A DNA stretch of 6,804 bases, taken from Verrucomicrobia bacterium TMED56 (GTDB lineage Bacteria; Verrucomicrobiota; Verrucomicrobiia; Opitutales; Seribacteraceae). Made by a program: the position numbers and the translations under genes. Under the pieces are notes generated by a model. It saw only the letters and a program-made list of their open reading frames with translations, was not told the DNA's origin and searched no databases. Shown here piece after piece: positions 5,670 to 6,804 of the stretch (the stretch's first letter is position 1; each line of letters begins with the position of its first letter). The stretch covers positions 1-6,804 of the forward strand of contig NHDJ01000088.1 in NCBI GenBank assembly GCA_002167265.1, in the 5' to 3' direction.

Positions 5670-6804
5670 TTTCTTTCCTTGGCTGCACGAACTGCAGCGA
5701 GTGCGTCAATTAAACCGGCTCCAAATTTAAAATCATGTCCTTTGGGTCCAAGGTCGTGGGCAGTTTCCCTTAAAAGTTCGCTAATTTCCCAGGGATTGAG
5801 CTCAGCATTAACGGATAGGATCAAAGCCGCCACTCCGGCAGCATGTGGACCGGAGAAAGAATTGCCCGCCGGGCCAATCATCAGAGACCCACCCCGGTCC
5901 TTTTCCACTTCGACCCAATCCCTTCTTACTTTATGGGAACCTGTAACATTCCAAACCGGGAATCCAGCTGGGAAAGCGGCAAGATCAGGCTTCGTTAAGG
6001 AATTGGATATCGGATAATCGGAAAAAAAGTGAACTCCTTCCCAATGGCATGGACCCTCACTGCTGAATGGTAATTGAGATCGGGAACGGTCCACCCCGGC
6101 AATGGCTAGAACACAGGGTATATCCTTGGGAAGTCCAATTTGCTTACCCTCAGGCATCGCATGTCGGGATTTAGAACCATAATTTCCCGCTCCACCAACG
6201 GAGAGCACACCTCCCAGAGAGAGGTGCTCAAATGCATTGCGGAAAAGTCCGCGAATCTGGCCAAGATCGCGATTTACGATCATGAAACTCATAGAAACCA
6301 CATCAGCACCGTTGGTCATGAGATATTCCAAACTGCGCAGATCAAAGCCACCTTTAAGAACCATTATTTTTGAATCAGGAGCCATTGCGGTTTGCAAGCC
6401 GGAAATAGACGGGCGTCCGGCAATTATTCCGGCACACGCACTGCCATGTGAAGTGGTTGCTCCTGAGTCTATAATATTACCATTATTGTCGATGAAATTA
6501 TATCCGAAAAGATCGTCAACCAGACCGTTCCCGTCATCATCAATCCCATTGAGTTCTTCATTTGGATTTTTGGCGAGCGCATGGATCAAGGGCGGGGTGG
6601 ATACGATTCCCGTGTCAATTACTGCCACCTTGACCCCCTTGCCGGTTGCGTTTTCCTCATTCCACGCAGTTTGGGCACCGATTTCCCTGACATTCCACGG
6701 TATTTTCAAATTCTGTGTTGTTTGGAAACCCTTTTTTTCCCACTCCGCATGGACGGCTTTCATGGCGAGGAATTCTGTCCGATTAAGTGTGGAAGAACGG
6801 CGAC
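5666..6804 (-). CDS. subtilisin-family (S8) serine protease, 5' end beyond the window
   Basis: Counting from the first in-window Met (6763) there are 365 residues. The subtilase triad is complete: D50 in VAVIDTGI, H106 in TSHGSACAGIIAG, S302 in GNSFSGPHAAGVAALI. N194 in GGAGNYG is the expected oxyanion-hole residue. The loop NGIDDDGNGLVDD (72-84) matches the Asp/Asn-rich, probably calcium-binding insert found in many secreted bacterial subtilases. The catalytic domain ends near residue 355 with FGAGLIDALAAV, and no C-terminal sorting or adhesion domain follows. The frame stays open for 13 more codons to the window edge (residues RRSSTLNRTEFLA before that Met) with no Shine-Dalgarno at 6763, so the true start, and any signal peptide and propeptide, probably lie outside. 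The Ser motif reads GNS rather than the common GTS. It ends TAG at 5668-5666, converging on the SGNH gene. Export is expected for the family but unproven here. Confidence 0.92.
   Translation of the reverse strand, partial: RRSSTLNRTEFLAMKAVHAEWEKKGFQTTQNLKIPWNVREIGAQTAWNEENATGKGVKVAVIDTGIVSTPPLIHALAKNPNEELNGIDDDGNGLVDDLFGYNFIDNNGNIIDSGATTSHGSACAGIIAGRPSISGLQTAMAPDSKIMVLKGGFDLRSLEYLMTNGADVVSMSFMIVNRDLGQIRGLFRNAFEHLSLGGVLSVGGAGNYGSKSRHAMPEGKQIGLPKDIPCVLAIAGVDRSRSQLPFSSEGPCHWEGVHFFSDYPISNSLTKPDLAAFPAGFPVWNVTGSHKVRRDWVEVEKDRGGSLMIGPAGNSFSGPHAAGVAALILSVNAELNPWEISELLRETAHDLGPKGHDFKFGAGLIDALAAVRAAKERN
5682..5698. repeat. short hairpin near the convergent gene ends
   Basis: GCTGCA (5682-5687) and TGCAGC (5693-5698) are perfect inverted arms with a 5-base loop, 13 bp past the SGNH stop and inside the protease C-terminal codons. 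There is no T tract after it on either strand, so it is not a standard rho-independent terminator. It could slow polymerase leaving the SGNH gene. Alternatively it may simply reflect the Ala-Val-Arg-Ala-Ala coding. Confidence 0.3.

Noticed and set aside
1..6804. Mobile element, defence system, CRISPR array or RNA gene
   Set aside because: No transposase, integrase, regularly spaced repeat, terminal inverted repeat pair, tRNA-like cloverleaf or rRNA segment was found on either strand.

Overview
The window holds five protein-coding genes and two AT-rich intergenic stretches. The content points to a bacterium of the PVC group, most likely Verrucomicrobiota, possibly marine. The best marker is the 997-residue secreted protein that joins a 'PVC-type' dehydrogenase-like propeller, an alpha-helical repeat region and a C-terminal CxxCH haem domain; this architecture is largely confined to Planctomycetota and Verrucomicrobiota. 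The SGNH hydrolase and the subtilase with a DDDGNG loop fit the same group. GC content looks moderate, by eye a little under 50 % in genes and clearly lower between them. Genus cannot be assigned from this window.

Layout from left to right. Positions 1-69 are non-coding tail. On the minus strand, read right to left, come the CxxCH protein (4846 to 1853), a 130-bp gap, metY (1722 to 439) and a three-helix membrane protein that looks like the DUF1475 family (432 to 70). The last two are separated by 6 bp, and the Shine-Dalgarno-like GAGG of the small gene overlaps the metY stop, so they almost certainly form a translationally coupled pair. On the plus strand an exported SGNH-fold hydrolase (best start 4965, not the TTG at 4929) diverges from the CxxCH gene across a 118-bp AT-rich region carrying candidate promoters and an inverted repeat. 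A subtilisin-family (S8) protease on the minus strand meets the SGNH gene tail to tail, with overlapping stop codons at 5666-5669. Its reading frame stays open to the right edge of the window, so it is probably partial at its N terminus.

How the genes may work together. MetY makes homocysteine from O-acetylhomoserine and sulfide in the cytoplasm. The other recognisable enzymes look exported or extracytoplasmic (for the protease this is inferred, because its N terminus is off the window) and fit a polymer-degrading lifestyle. No shared pathway between MetY and the exported proteins is visible. I found no RNA gene, mobile element, CRISPR array or clear rho-independent terminator, and no convincing new multi-gene system. 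The points most worth a second look are the substituted acid position in the SGNH enzyme, the open N terminus of the protease, the metY/DUF1475 coupling and the uncharacterised CxxCH protein.
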